Shown: positions 22,921-22,921 of the stretch, one piece after another | How the letters are laid out: the number at the start of each line of letters is the position of its first letter | Numbering within the stretch: the stretch's first letter is position 1 | Assembly: GCA_964423545.1 (NCBI GenBank) | Contig: CAYRFV010000054.1 | Coordinates: forward strand, 1-22,921 | Direction: 5' to 3' | DNA length: 22,921 nucleotides | DNA from: JALOOE01 sp964423545 | GTDB taxonomy: Bacteria; Chloroflexota; Anaerolineae; CG2-30-64-16 | Notes under the pieces: model-generated | What the model saw: the letters and a program-made list of their open reading frames with translations, nothing else | What the model was told of the DNA's origin: nothing | Databases searched by the model: none | Position numbers and translations under genes: made by a program

Positions 22921-22921
22921 T

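Noticed and set aside
1..22921. tRNA, rRNA, CRISPR array, insertion sequence or prophage
   Set aside because: Reading by eye found no cloverleaf with a GTTCGA-type T-loop in the gaps, no regularly spaced repeats with unique spacers and no transposase. XerD has housekeeping features and no attachment-site repeats were noticed.

Overview
The window looks like a chromosomal segment of a GC-rich bacterium, most likely a member of the Chloroflexota (Anaerolineae/Caldilineae-like). The clues are a mevalonate kinase instead of visible MEP-pathway genes, a two-TM protein with a Thr/Pro-rich linker, a WecA-like transferase with the MGSGGS motif, a conserved P-loop protein next to xerD, and a fermentation-type YgeW/carbamate kinase cluster. 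The assignment rests on remembered family features and not on a search. It contains dnaA and a convincing replication origin, so this is the oriC region of the chromosome.

Layout. (1) 1-4054, minus strand: a radical SAM protein that runs off the left edge, a membrane-anchored coiled-coil protein, an archaeal-looking UbiD-family decarboxylase and mevalonate kinase; the last two overlap by one base (TGATG). (2) 4229-6733, plus strand: asparaginyl-tRNA synthetase, then a polyprenyl-phosphate sugar-1-phosphate transferase. A shared divergent promoter region separates blocks 1 and 2. (3) 6765-12326, minus strand: xerD, punA, a two-TM extracytoplasmic protein, a HEAT-repeat protein, a metallo-beta-lactamase-fold hydrolase and a GT2 glycosyltransferase, mostly tightly spaced. 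(4) 12517-15128, plus strand: a conserved P-loop protein of unknown function and dnaA. (5) 15245-15431: oriC, with an AT-rich unwinding element, a DnaA-trio-like motif and four perfect TGTGGATAA boxes. (6) 15576-22814, plus strand: a GntR/UTRA regulator followed by a catabolic operon made of a truncated YgeY-type M20 hydrolase, an aspartate-carbamoyltransferase-like protein, a YgeW-like carbamoyltransferase, a carbamate kinase and two fold-type-II PLP enzymes, closed by a strong hairpin at the right edge.

How the genes work together. Block 6 resembles the Escherichia coli ygeW-ygeX-ygeY-hyuA-yqeA region. It suggests energy conservation from a carbamoylated (ureido) compound: phosphorolysis to carbamoyl phosphate, ATP from carbamate kinase, and deamination of the released amino acid by PLP lyases. 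The substrate is unknown, and the two carbamoyltransferases lack the usual substrate-binding signatures of aspartate and ornithine carbamoyltransferase. In block 1, the pairing of mevalonate kinase with a UbiD decarboxylase fits the archaeal mevalonate route (via trans-anhydromevalonate 5-phosphate) and would be notable in a bacterium. GC-rich stem-loops without U-tracts occupy many of the gaps between same-strand genes.
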